Shown here: positions 7,323 through 15,705 of the stretch, in pieces
Position numbering within the stretch: the first letter of the stretch is position 1
How the letters are laid out: the number at the start of each line of letters is the position of its first letter
Source of the DNA: an uncultured Collinsella sp.
GTDB lineage: Bacteria > Actinomycetota > Coriobacteriia > Coriobacteriales > Coriobacteriaceae
DNA length: 64,000 nucleotides
Direction: 5' to 3'
NCBI GenBank assembly: GCA_958370325.1
Contig: CATXJW010000009.1
Coordinates: forward strand, 6,612 to 70,611
Position numbers and translations under genes: made by a program
The notes under the pieces: model-generated
What the model was told of the DNA's origin: nothing
Seen by the model: the letters and a program-made list of their open reading frames with translations, nothing else
Database searches by the model: none

Positions 7323-10004
7323 CTAAAAACCAAAGTCAGCAACAGGGGCAAACGAGACGGCGATGGTATACGTCTCGCGCCAAACGATCTTGCCCGACTG
7401 GGCATCACGACAAACCAGCAAATGGGACGAGCCGGACCCAAACGACACGCCCGCCTTAAGCGTAAAGCGAGCCTCGACCACACGGTCCTGCGGATTGGGC
7501 GAGGTCATGTCCGCATGCACGCGGGCAACGTCGCTCACCTCGTTGCCGGTCTCATCGGTAAACACCAGCTCGTACTCGCACGGCAGCACCTTGCCCGTAG
7601 CGGCCTCCTCCTGCAGCAACTTAATGCCAAACAGCGAGTTGGTAACGCGGCGGCTCTCGCTCAGCACGCGCAGCTTCGCAGTCTGCGTGTCGACAAATTC
7701 CTTTGAAGACGCGCTCAGGCGGCGATACCCGACCACCGGCACCACGAGCTCCTGCAGGCTCACGCCGCCATGCACGTAACGCTTGGTACCGCCGGGGCGC
7801 TTGTAGTGCACGATCCCGCGCGGGGCCAAGCCAACGTAGCCGCCACCCGGAGCCATACGATCCATGTTCATGGCCAAATACGGGCTACCGTCCGCACCGT
7901 TGGCGATATCGGCCAAGGCGTCGCCCTGAGCGACTACCGCATGGCGTTTGCCAAACAGCACTGGGTCGTCGGGCAGGTCGTTCTTGCCCAGGAACAAACA
8001 TTCCGGCAGCTCGTTGGCCGTAAACAAAAAGCCATGGTCGGACGTAATCGTCACGCGGGCGCCCGGCACGTCGGTGCACACGCGCTTGGCGATCGAGACC
8101 AGCTCGTCCACGCTCTCGGCGCACGCATCGAACACGTCGCTTTCGGTGGCGAGTTTCTCCCCCGTCGCGTCGATCTTGTTGTGATACAGGTACACGATCT
8201 CGCTGGACTTGAGCAGTTCCTTGCGTTCGACGGCAGACATGTCCAGATACACCGCGGCACTCAAGGCGCGACCCGCAGGCGCGGCCTTCTGCAGCACCGC
8301 CTGGCGCTCGACCGTAGAACCCGTGGGCATGCCATCGAGCAGCACGGCGCCAGTTTCCATGTTGAGCGTCATGGCCTGATGCGGCAACAGCGCCGGCATG
8401 CCCATCTCGGTAATAGAGGGAAACATCGCCTGCACGCTGCCCATACGCACCTCGCCGCCGCGCTCGCGCTCCAAAGCGGCAGCCACGTCCTGCGCCACCT
8501 CGTACCGCAGCGCATCGCTAATCAGGACCACCTTGGCCTTAGCGCTGCCGGTATATGTGGGCAGCGTCTCCCAATAGAACAGGTCTTGGCGAGCGATACC
8601 CTCAACATAGCCGGCATCGCGCCACTGCGCCTGAGCGGCATTGGCCCAGCACGCGTTGCTCTCGGTCAGATACCAGTTAACGTAGTTATTCTCGGCCCAT
8701 TCGACCGCGCGTCGCTCGGGCTCCTCCAACAGGTCGACGCCGCGCAGCTTGCAGCGCTCGTTAGCCTGACGCAGCGCGCGATATGCCGCATCCATGCGCC
8801 ACCAATCTGTGGTATAGGCCTCCCACACCTCGGCCGCCTGGGCAATGTGGAATCCGCCCGCATGGTCGCGCTTAAAGGCCGCCATGTCGGCCAGCGCCAA
8901 AAGCACCTGGTAATAGCAGGCAACATCGTCGTACCAGCACAGGTCGCGACGGGCCGCGGCAACACGACGAGCCTCGTCAACGCGATCGGCGCCCTGCGCC
9001 AGCGAGGTGAGCAGGTCGCTCAAAATGGCCTCGTCAACGCACGGGAATACATCCAGGCGCAGCAGATCGTCGGTAGGCAGAGCACCAAACACATGGCGCA
9101 GGCCGCACGCGTCCTGGACCAGCTCGCAAATCTCGCGCAGATCATCAGACGCCGCAGCATCGCCCGCCCATTCGCGGACAACGGCAATGCAATACGGCGC
9201 ATAGGCAGGCGCAATATGATTGGAGAGCTTTTGCAGCGCGGAGGCCGGCACCAACGAGGCCGCGGCCGTCAGCAGCACATGGGCGGCAAAATCCTGCAGC
9301 GAATCGCGCTCGAACAGCGCACCCTCAAAGCCCGTGCGCTGACGCAAAAAGGCAGCAAGGCTGTCGGCGGCCTCAAACTTTTGTGCCAGCTCCGACAGCG
9401 CCTCCGGGCCATCGTGCAGCAGCTTAGTCAGGCACGCACGCACAATAAACGGCATGGTGGCAGCACTGGGGTCCGAACCGCCAAACATGGCAGCCAGCAG
9501 GCCCAGCTCAACATCGGCCGCGCACGCGGGCGCGGGCATGCACTTAGAAAACTTGGCAACGCGGCCCTTAGCGGCAAAGAACGACTTGTGCGCCTGCAAA
9601 GCCTTGCGAATATCCCTCGCGTTGGAGGCGCCCAGCTGATCGGCCAGCAGCGACAGATAGTCCGCCGAGAACTGATCGGCGTACAGCTCAACATCGGCCA
9701 GCCAATCGCCCTCAAGTCCACCACGCCCCTGTTGGCGATACACCAGCATGTCGCTCGTGGTGTCCTCGCGGGCGATAAGGCGCTTGACCTCAAACATATG
9801 CCCGTCGCAAGCTTCCACAAAGCGCACCGGACGCGGCAGGCGCTGCTCTACCGCTTCGCCAAAGCCGCCCTCGGCAAGCTCGGCAAACGTGGCGGCAAAC
9901 TCGCCCTCCGCGTCGTGCCACACCACCACGCGGCGCTCGCGGCAATCGGGCAGCGGCTGTTCAAAGCGCGCCGCCAGCTCTTCAATTACATCGAACTTTG
10001 CCAT
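7323..10004 (-). CDS. pglZ: BREX-1 alkaline-phosphatase-fold protein PglZ (type A)
   Basis: 893 residues. The N-terminus carries the PglZ-A pattern VVVWHDAEGEF near residue 26 and the segment DWLADVELYADQF near residue 100. The alkaline-phosphatase superfamily metal-binding motifs are present: LISDALRYE near residue 491 and TSDHGFLF near residue 655. In BREX, PglZ partners with PglX in host methylation and phage exclusion; its exact activity is debated. The gene ends inside the brxL leader and begins 60 bases after the pglX C-terminal fragment, on the same strand. It looks intact. Confidence 0.93.
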   Translation of the reverse strand: MAKFDVIEELAARFEQPLPDCRERRVVVWHDAEGEFAATFAELAEGGFGEAVEQRLPRPVRFVEACDGHMFEVKRLIAREDTTSDMLVYRQQGRGGLEGDWLADVELYADQFSADYLSLLADQLGASNARDIRKALQAHKSFFAAKGRVAKFSKCMPAPACAADVELGLLAAMFGGSDPSAATMPFIVRACLTKLLHDGPEALSELAQKFEAADSLAAFLRQRTGFEGALFERDSLQDFAAHVLLTAAASLVPASALQKLSNHIAPAYAPYCIAVVREWAGDAAASDDLREICELVQDACGLRHVFGALPTDDLLRLDVFPCVDEAILSDLLTSLAQGADRVDEARRVAAARRDLCWYDDVACYYQVLLALADMAAFKRDHAGGFHIAQAAEVWEAYTTDWWRMDAAYRALRQANERCKLRGVDLLEEPERRAVEWAENNYVNWYLTESNACWANAAQAQWRDAGYVEGIARQDLFYWETLPTYTGSAKAKVVLISDALRYEVAQDVAAALERERGGEVRMGSVQAMFPSITEMGMPALLPHQAMTLNMETGAVLLDGMPTGSTVERQAVLQKAAPAGRALSAAVYLDMSAVERKELLKSSEIVYLYHNKIDATGEKLATESDVFDACAESVDELVSIAKRVCTDVPGARVTITSDHGFLFTANELPECLFLGKNDLPDDPVLFGKRHAVVAQGDALADIANGADGSPYLAMNMDRMAPGGGYVGLAPRGIVHYKRPGGTKRYVHGGVSLQELVVPVVGYRRLSASSKEFVDTQTAKLRVLSESRRVTNSLFGIKLLQEEAATGKVLPCEYELVFTDETGNEVSDVARVHADMTSPNPQDRVVEARFTLKAGVSFGSGSSHLLVCRDAQSGKIVWRETYTIAVSFAPVADFGF

Positions 10005-10064
10005 CTAACAATCCCACTGTCATACCGGTCAAAACAATTCGCGTAACGCGTAATCACGTGTGCA

Positions 10065-11033
10065 TTATTTTATCTTTGCCAGCACATCCTGGAACTTGGC
10101 ATAGTTGACCTTAACGCCGTCGTCCAGATCGATCTTGATCATCTGGTCGGCCAGGTGATGCAGCTTTTCCTCGTAGGCAACGGTCTCGGTCAGCTGATCC
10201 TTGAGCTTTTTGATGCGCTTAGTCAGCGCGACCTTCTCGCCGCGCTCCGCCGTGGCCAGCGCGTCCTCGGCGTCAGCGATCTGCGAGCGATAGCGCTCCT
10301 GCTGCTCGTGCACATAGTCGGTACGGATGCGCGCCAGCAGATCGGGCGTATAGCGGTGCATGTAGACCAGGGCCATAAAGCCGTTCTTTTTGCCCGAGTC
10401 GAACAGCCAGTAGATGGGACGTTTCTTGTAGGTCTGGCAGTGATCCTTAAAGAAGTCCTTCAAAAAGTAGGTGCGGATCACCTCGCGCGAGGTGCCCTTG
10501 CCGCCGAGCGCCTCGGCAATAAAGGCCAGGTTCTGCTCGAGCGTCTCCTCGCCATATACAGCGCGCACAAAGTCGATAAAGTAGCGCACGATGTCGTCGT
10601 CAAAGTACTCGTCGTCGGTAATGGGCAGCACGTTGTCGCCATCGGGCATAAAAGTCACGTGATCGGGATCGGGCATCTTGGCCAGGTAGTCGTTGACCGT
10701 GGCGCCCTGGTCGGCCAGGACCAGGCCGTCGACATCGAGCGAGTAGCGGCCAAACATGCAGCCCACGGCATAGCTTATGAGCGAGGTGATCTCGTCGCGC
10801 TTGGTGCGCACGTACTTGTTGCCCTTGTAGCTCTCGGGGATCTCGTCGGCGGTATCGAAGATGCGCGCCACCGATACGTACTTGTCCTCGACCTCGATGG
10901 GCACCTCGCCCTCCATGTTGTAGATCTTGGCAAAGATTCGGTTGAGCTCTTCCTCGTTAGCGCGAAGCTGCTCAAAGCGAGCATTGACCTCGGCTTTGCG
11001 AGTCTCGTATTTATCGGCGAGCAACGTTGCCAT
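10065..11033 (-). CDS. pglX: C-terminal fragment of BREX methyltransferase PglX
   Basis: 322 residues from ATG 11033 (an in-frame TTG at 11072 lacks a ribosome site). The sequence starts just where the conserved post-recognition region of PglX begins, with FEQLRANEEELNRIF and later TYKKRPIYWLFDSGKK and MHRYTPDLLARIRTDY. It ends in a long coiled coil (about 225-300). It has no methyltransferase motifs; those are on the separate gene at 13171-15675. A normal PglX is one chain of about 1,150-1,250 residues, and the two parts here sum to that. The fragment could be a remnant, or it could act in trans with the N-terminal half. Confidence 0.85.
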   Translation of the reverse strand: MATLLADKYETRKAEVNARFEQLRANEEELNRIFAKIYNMEGEVPIEVEDKYVSVARIFDTADEIPESYKGNKYVRTKRDEITSLISYAVGCMFGRYSLDVDGLVLADQGATVNDYLAKMPDPDHVTFMPDGDNVLPITDDEYFDDDIVRYFIDFVRAVYGEETLEQNLAFIAEALGGKGTSREVIRTYFLKDFFKDHCQTYKKRPIYWLFDSGKKNGFMALVYMHRYTPDLLARIRTDYVHEQQERYRSQIADAEDALATAERGEKVALTKRIKKLKDQLTETVAYEEKLHHLADQMIKIDLDDGVKVNYAKFQDVLAKIK

Positions 11034-11360
11034 ATCCCTATCCCATCCAATCAGGACCGATTTAAAGCCCAATAAAACTAGCTAAGTCAACATAGACAAG
11101 TCTACCCGACAGCAAAGCTTATAGCGCCCTATGCAGAGCATTCTCAGGCACCATTTTGAGAGTACGCCCATTACAGGCGAACCCCGCTTTGCAGCCAATA
11201 TGTATTAACTTACTCCACCAGCTCCACCATTTGTTGAGCAACAAGTGCGAGCGGTAGCCATAACGCCACGACCGCAGCAAGCGGTTCAAAGCAACACGAA
11301 CGAGCGCGTCCCCACCATCTCATGCCAAAAGTCTGTCGTTATCCTAAAACCGCAGGCAGA

Positions 11361-11389
11361 TTGACGAACATGTGTTTGGTCATTATAAT
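11361..11389 (+). promoter_or_regulatory. Strong sigma-70-type promoter ahead of the DUF3800 locus
   Basis: TTGACG at 11361-11366 and TATAAT at 11384-11389 are separated by exactly 17 bases, close to the consensus. Transcription would start near 11396, about 108 bases before the DUF3800 start codon and before a terminator hairpin. The preceding 300 bases (11073-11360) have low GC for this genome and show no gene. Confidence 0.7.
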
Positions 11390-11395
11390 TTCTAC

Positions 11396-11490
11396 TTGAA
11401 TAGACTCCTCGTCTCGTGGTATAAATGGTTTGCGTTCCTTTATGGAGGGCAGTCAAGGGCCGGGGGATCCCCCCGGCATTTTTGTTTTTA
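11396..11490 (+). ncRNA. Candidate DUF3800-associated RNA ending in a terminator
   Basis: Between a strong promoter and the DUF3800 start lies a segment of about 95 bases that ends in the hairpin GCCGGGGG-ATC-CCCCCGGC (11459-11477) followed by ATTTTTGTTTTTA. Most transcripts would stop here, giving a short RNA, with read-through feeding the gene. CTCC at about 11405 can also pair with GGAG at about 11444. Published comparative work has described several conserved RNA motifs (named DUF3800 motifs) upstream of DUF3800 genes; assignment to a specific one needs a covariance search. Related hairpins recur just after the gene. Confidence 0.5.
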
Positions 11491-11503
11491 GGGAGACTGC
11501 ATC

Positions 11504-12181
11504 ATGAAGGAGCTTTCCGTCTTCGTCGACGAATCAGGCAACTACGGAGGGCAAAGCGCTAAATACTATCTCGTCACTCTTGTCTTCCATGACCAGTCGG
11601 CACCAGTTGTTGAAATCATCGAGAGATACGAGCGCGCGCTTAGAGAACGTGGACTTCCCGATATCCCCTTACACATGAATCCCCTGATGCACGGCAACGA
11701 ATCCTACGGAGCCATGAGCACTCGCTTGCGCAGTCGCCTTCTGGCGAGTTTTGCAACTTTTGCCAACAAATGCCCCGTCACATACATAACGTTCAGTTAC
11801 CAAAGAAACAAGTTCAAAAGCGATGCGACCATGTTCGCAAGAATGCGTCGCGACTTGATCCTCTTTTTGTTCGACAGACTTCAGCCCTTCCAAAGCTATG
11901 ACGCTGTCAAAATCTATTACGATAACGGACAAAACGAGGTAACAGCCGTCCTTCACGCTGCATTCGAATACGTTCTTGGAAAGCAAGCGGTCATTTACAA
12001 AGAATGTGATCCGAAGCACTTCAGGCTTCAGCAAATTGCTGACTATATCTGCGAAATCGAACTGGCACAAATTAAATTCGGAAACTCCGAGCAATCAAAT
12101 ACCGAGCAAATCTTCTTTGGAAACTATCGTGATTTCAAGAAAAATCATCTTAGAAAGATTCGGGCGAAACGTCTCGCGTAG
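11504..12181 (+). CDS. DUF3800 domain protein
   Basis: 225 residues. The N-terminus has FVDESGN at residues 7-13, the acidic signature of DUF3800, a family with a predicted RNase H-like fold often found in mobile and defence loci. Near the C-terminus LQQIADYICEIE supplies the second conserved acidic region. The ATG has GGGAG about nine bases upstream. It is transcribed against the BREX operon, inside the split pglX gene, and is flanked on both sides by GC-rich hairpins of one family. Codon use is less GC-biased than the core genes. Function is unknown; a nuclease acting with the upstream RNA is an inference. Confidence 0.8.
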   Translation: MKELSVFVDESGNYGGQSAKYYLVTLVFHDQSAPVVEIIERYERALRERGLPDIPLHMNPLMHGNESYGAMSTRLRSRLLASFATFANKCPVTYITFSYQRNKFKSDATMFARMRRDLILFLFDRLQPFQSYDAVKIYYDNGQNEVTAVLHAAFEYVLGKQAVIYKECDPKHFRLQQIADYICEIELAQIKFGNSEQSNTEQIFFGNYRDFKKNHLRKIRAKRLA

Positions 12182-12204
12182 ACCCAGCGCACAGCTTCTG
12201 CTAT

Positions 12205-12293
12205 AAAGATATCGGTACCCTCGAATAGAGGGACCTCCAAGAGCCGGGGGCTTCCCTCCGGCAAGAGCCGGGGGATGTCCCCCGGCATTTTTT
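12205..12293 (+). terminator. Tandem GC-rich hairpins after the DUF3800 gene
   Basis: Three hairpins follow the stop codon: CCCTC-GAATA-GAGGG (12218-12232), GCCGGGGG-CTTC-CCTCCGGC (12243-12262) and GCCGGGGG-ATGT-CCCCCGGC (12267-12286), the last followed by a T-tract. The last two are each preceded by CAAGA and are near-copies of each other and of the hairpin upstream of the gene (11459-11477). The TATAAA at about 12202-12207 resembles TATAAA at 11420-11425 before the upstream hairpin. At minimum this is a strong terminator; the repetition suggests a duplicated RNA unit. Confidence 0.65.
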
Positions 12294-12367
12294 ATGCGTT
12301 GGCATATTGTTGGCTCGACATAAAAACAGGGGGCATCCCTTGGAGAGGCGCCACCTTGCGAACCGGA

Positions 12368-12970
12368 TTATAGAATTGAAATCAGCAGGGCAAACATACC
12401 TATTCCAGCAAAAACAACCGAAATAATAACTAATACCATTGATATGCAAAGCAACCAATGCATGCTGCTGTGTTTCCTGTTAAAGGCCTCAAACTGACCA
12501 TCCAAGGCGCTACAGTAAACATCAAGCACGTCCAATGCGGTAATGGGATTCTCCTCATCACGAGCTTGACGCCAGGCATTAGAAAAATGGTCGTATTGGC
12601 TCACCGGAGATTTCAATAGCTGAGCCTTCCGAAGGACCAGGGAAAGCAAGGTCAGCACCAAGGCGACTAATAACGGAAATAAGAGCATAAAATAAACAAG
12701 GAAAATAATCCTTGACCAATGAATGCCGCATTCCTTATGAAGCTCAAGTAGCACCTGAATTGGGGTCAAATATGCTACAGAAAGAATAGTGATGCATACG
12801 AGCAGTTGCTCCGCAACACCCTTTAAGCTCGCATCACGATCTCTTTCTGTCTGAAGTGACATTTCTGCAACAGAAGCAACTAGTTCGCATAGTTCCTTTT
12901 CGCCAACACCAGTCTCCCTATCATCCCTAGAACAATCCTGCTGTTTTTGCCGTTTGTTTTTCTTACTCAT
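12368..12970 (-). CDS. Small multi-pass membrane protein inserted in the pglX region
   Basis: 200 residues from ATG 12970, chosen over an upstream in-frame codon because GGAGAGG lies six bases before it. A charged N-terminus (MSKKNKRQKQQ) of about 60 residues is followed by hydrophobic segments at roughly 68-90, 99-126 and 172-200, so three or four membrane passes with a soluble loop between. The family is not recognised. Its start overlaps the stop of the 59-residue ORF by several bases, so the two are translationally coupled. Small membrane proteins with soluble loops are common effectors in defence loci, but no specific match is claimed. Confidence 0.65.
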   Translation of the reverse strand: MSKKNKRQKQQDCSRDDRETGVGEKELCELVASVAEMSLQTERDRDASLKGVAEQLLVCITILSVAYLTPIQVLLELHKECGIHWSRIIFLVYFMLLFPLLVALVLTLLSLVLRKAQLLKSPVSQYDHFSNAWRQARDEENPITALDVLDVYCSALDGQFEAFNRKHSSMHWLLCISMVLVIISVVFAGIGMFALLISIL

Positions 12971-13142
12971 GTTTTTCCTCTCCGTCAGGCTTTGAGGCAG
13001 AAGAGCCGTGATCGGTAAGGGTGAAATAGCCCGATCGCGTCCTTGCGCGACCAAGGGGATTGCCGCCCTCAAGATGCCCTTTACTAGAACGGATATCGGC
13101 TTGTTTGGCTTTTTTCTTCTTCTTTTCCTGCTTACCAGACAT
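12963..13142 (-). CDS. 59-residue basic peptide coupled to the membrane protein
   Basis: A short frame from ATG 13142 to TAA 12963. The N-terminus is MSGKQEKKKKKAKQAD, very Lys-rich, and the rest contains SGYFTLTDHGSS. GAGG lies about ten bases upstream. Its TAA overlaps the ATG of the membrane protein within ATGAGTAA, a classical coupling arrangement, which is the main reason to believe it is translated. It begins 28 bases after the end of the PglX N-terminal half. It could be an antitoxin, a leader or simply an ORF; no family is recognised. Confidence 0.5.
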   Translation of the reverse strand: MSGKQEKKKKKAKQADIRSSKGHLEGGNPLGRARTRSGYFTLTDHGSSASKPDGEEKHE

Positions 13143-13170
13143 AATCAGTAATCCTCACTGCTCAAAACTC

Positions 13171-15675
13171 CTATATCAATGGATGACGCTTGAAATTCCA
13201 GGAGGTTTCAAACGAATCCCAATCGAGCCTGGAAACCAATACACACTCATTCGTTATTGCATCAATTTCAGCGCCATCCTCATTTGTAGCATCCAAATAA
13301 GGCAGCTTTGCGATGTCCCCTGCATTGCAATGTAGCGTGGGAGAAATAAACTTAAGAAAACTTTCTGCCGATGATGAGTTTAGAAAGCCCGCTATTCTAC
13401 AAAGAAGGTCCTTCTTGGGAAAAGCGCTTATGCCGACATGGTCGAACATTAAGCCCGGCCCATTTAAACGAAATGAATTTCCTCCGCTCGTTATATCGCT
13501 CCAAGAAACAGATTCCTCCCCTTGCAATGAGAGGTTCACAGGCCGATATCCAGGCAATTCCGACATTCTTGCTTGAGCGTCGCCGTCAAAATTCATTACA
13601 TTTTCTAGATTTCCGTACCACTTCCTATATGCGCCCCCCTTGTTGCACAAAAACCAAGACGCTCCTAAAGAATCGGTTCGTCCAGTTTTCGACAGACAAC
13701 ATTCCCACCAGAAGTGAATATAATCATCATTATTGCCAGTCGTAATCCCGGCCTTCGGATTTGCCACCGAACTAAGCAGTTCTCCATTTTGATATGAAGA
13801 AAGAGCACCCGATCCAGCCCAGTAGGCTATGGGGGTGCCGGGGATCTGCTTGAAGGTCTCGGCGTCGCGGCGGTAGAACCGGCCGCAGCCGGGGTTGCCG
13901 ATCGCCTCAAGGGCCTTCTGGCGCTTGGCATCGCTGCCGTTGATGTCGACGAGGCGCACGTAGGCGCCCTCACACGCCGCGCGGCCGTTGTAGACGACGT
14001 CGGCCGTGACGTTGACGACCTCGCCGCCGATGGCGTCGAACGCGCGGGGGCCCAGGTGAAGCATGGACAGGATCGACTTGGACCCGATGAGCGAGGAGCG
14101 CATCTTCTCGAAGCTGCCCAGGAACATCCAGCTCTGCATGGTGATCATGGCCGCGTAACCGCGGTCCTTCGCCAGGCTGAACCCGCGCTCGATGAAGCAC
14201 GTGCACAGGTCGCTCTTGACGTCGGGGTAGTTCCTCTTGACCCACTTGGACATGAAGGGGCCGAAGCTGGAGCTGCCCATGTAGGGCGGGTTGGCCACCA
14301 CGCATTCGTGGCGGCGGTAAAGCACCTCGCAGGTATCGAGGGCGCGCTGGAGCCGCTCCCTCGAGCTGCTGCCGAACAGACCGCCGTCGCCGGTGAGGTC
14401 GATGGCCTCGCGGATCGCGGCGAGGTCGTCCTCGCCCGGGGCGAGCAGCGAGCCCGCCTCGTCCAGGTGCGCCAGGGCGTCGAGGAGGCCCTTCCTCTTC
14501 TCGAGCGCGCTGCCGTGCGGCACGTCGCCCTCCCCCAGCGCGACCGGCGCGAGCACGGCGATGTCGGCCTGCACGCCGCGGCCGAAGAAGCGGCGGTCCA
14601 TGCCGCGGGCGCACATGGCCAGGGCGAGGCGCGCGATCTGGGCGGCGCGGGGGTCGATCTCCATGCCGTGCAGGTTCTTGGACAGGACGAGCCCGGGGAT
14701 CTCGCGCTCGCGGTAGCCGCGCTCCAGGTACATCTTGGAAAGCAGCTCGAAGGCGTAGACCAGGATGTGGCCCGAGCCGCAGGCCGGGTCGCACAGGGAG
14801 ATGTCCTCGGGGCCGCATATTTGAATGAAGTCCTCGTGCGCCTCATCGGGCGAGATGTAGTACTCCATCTCGCCGCGCAGGGGGCTTCCGGGGTTGTTGA
14901 GCATCCACAGGCGCCCCAGCGAGTTCTGCACCATGTAGCGCACGATCCAGTCGGGCGTGAACAGCTGGGTCGCCGGGCCTATGGTGTCGGGGGCCTCCTT
15001 GGCCCTGGAGGCGAAGAAGGCGTCCTTGACCTCGGAGTTGTAGTACTGGTACATCCAGCCCAAGATTTGAACGTCATCCCAACCATCCTCGGGGATGTCC
15101 GTCACCATGCGGCCGATGACGCCGTCGGGGTCCATGAGGTTGGCAGGCAGGAGGAGCGCCATGCAGGCGTCCACGGGCTGGAACACGCCGGGCAGGCACC
15201 CGGAGAGCTCGGCGCACTGGGCCAGGAACAGGTAGCGGAACAGCGGCCCGTCCTCGCCGGCCTGCTTGAGCTCGGCTATGCGGGCGGGGTCCGCCCCCTC
15301 GATCTCCACGTCGAGCGCCTCGTCCGCGGCCTGGCTGCCCAGCTCCCAGGAGCCGTCGGCGGCGGGGCGGGTGAACATGCGCGCGCGGGAGGGCAGGAAG
15401 TCGTGGACCTCCATGTAGCGCACGGCGGCGATGCGGTTGAACCAGGTGTAGGCGGCGCGGTCGCGCAGGTGTGCAAAGCCCTCCTCGGCGCCGGCGCGCA
15501 GCAGGGCGTCGCGCCACCCGGTCTCCTCCGGGGACAGGGCTCGCCCGCCCACCGCCGTCGCGCCGGCGGGCTCGGCGCCCCCGGCCACGCCGTAGAGCCT
15601 CATGCGGGCCTCGACGCCGGCGAGGAGCTCGTTGCGGGCCCAGATGCAGTAGTTCTTGATGGCGGTATCGTTCAT
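13171..15675 (-). CDS. pglX: BREX PglX adenine methyltransferase, N-terminal and recognition half
   Basis: 834 residues. Class I methyltransferase motifs are clear: DPACGSGH at 296-303 (SAM binding) and NPPY at 462-465 (catalytic, N6-adenine). Residues about 616-834 form the target-recognition region and stop at FETSWNFKRHPLI, the point where other PglX proteins continue into the helical C-terminal domain. Here a TAG follows and the C-terminal domain is on a separate gene 2.1 kb away. Codons for residues 1-615 are extremely GC-rich, more so than brxC or pglZ, while the recognition region is clearly less GC-rich. Both differ from the operon and suggest acquisition by recombination. The gene starts 30 bases after brxC. 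Confidence 0.9.
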   Translation of the reverse strand: MNDTAIKNYCIWARNELLAGVEARMRLYGVAGGAEPAGATAVGGRALSPEETGWRDALLRAGAEEGFAHLRDRAAYTWFNRIAAVRYMEVHDFLPSRARMFTRPAADGSWELGSQAADEALDVEIEGADPARIAELKQAGEDGPLFRYLFLAQCAELSGCLPGVFQPVDACMALLLPANLMDPDGVIGRMVTDIPEDGWDDVQILGWMYQYYNSEVKDAFFASRAKEAPDTIGPATQLFTPDWIVRYMVQNSLGRLWMLNNPGSPLRGEMEYYISPDEAHEDFIQICGPEDISLCDPACGSGHILVYAFELLSKMYLERGYREREIPGLVLSKNLHGMEIDPRAAQIARLALAMCARGMDRRFFGRGVQADIAVLAPVALGEGDVPHGSALEKRKGLLDALAHLDEAGSLLAPGEDDLAAIREAIDLTGDGGLFGSSSRERLQRALDTCEVLYRRHECVVANPPYMGSSSFGPFMSKWVKRNYPDVKSDLCTCFIERGFSLAKDRGYAAMITMQSWMFLGSFEKMRSSLIGSKSILSMLHLGPRAFDAIGGEVVNVTADVVYNGRAACEGAYVRLVDINGSDAKRQKALEAIGNPGCGRFYRRDAETFKQIPGTPIAYWAGSGALSSYQNGELLSSVANPKAGITTGNNDDYIHFWWECCLSKTGRTDSLGASWFLCNKGGAYRKWYGNLENVMNFDGDAQARMSELPGYRPVNLSLQGEESVSWSDITSGGNSFRLNGPGLMFDHVGISAFPKKDLLCRIAGFLNSSSAESFLKFISPTLHCNAGDIAKLPYLDATNEDGAEIDAITNECVLVSRLDWDSFETSWNFKRHPLI

Positions 15676-15705
15676 GGCGGTCTACCCTTCCCCGGTGGCT
15701 CTTGG

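Noticed and set aside
11396..12181. Type III toxin-antitoxin (ToxN/AbiQ-like) with RNA repeats
   Set aside because: The upstream RNA has one hairpin and not a tandem repeat array, and the protein is DUF3800 with a DESGN motif, not a ToxN fold.
13171..15675. Stand-alone type IIG restriction-methylation enzyme
   Set aside because: It has no nuclease motif and its neighbours are brxC and the pglX C-terminal piece; the post-recognition domain is found on the next fragment, so PglX is the better call.
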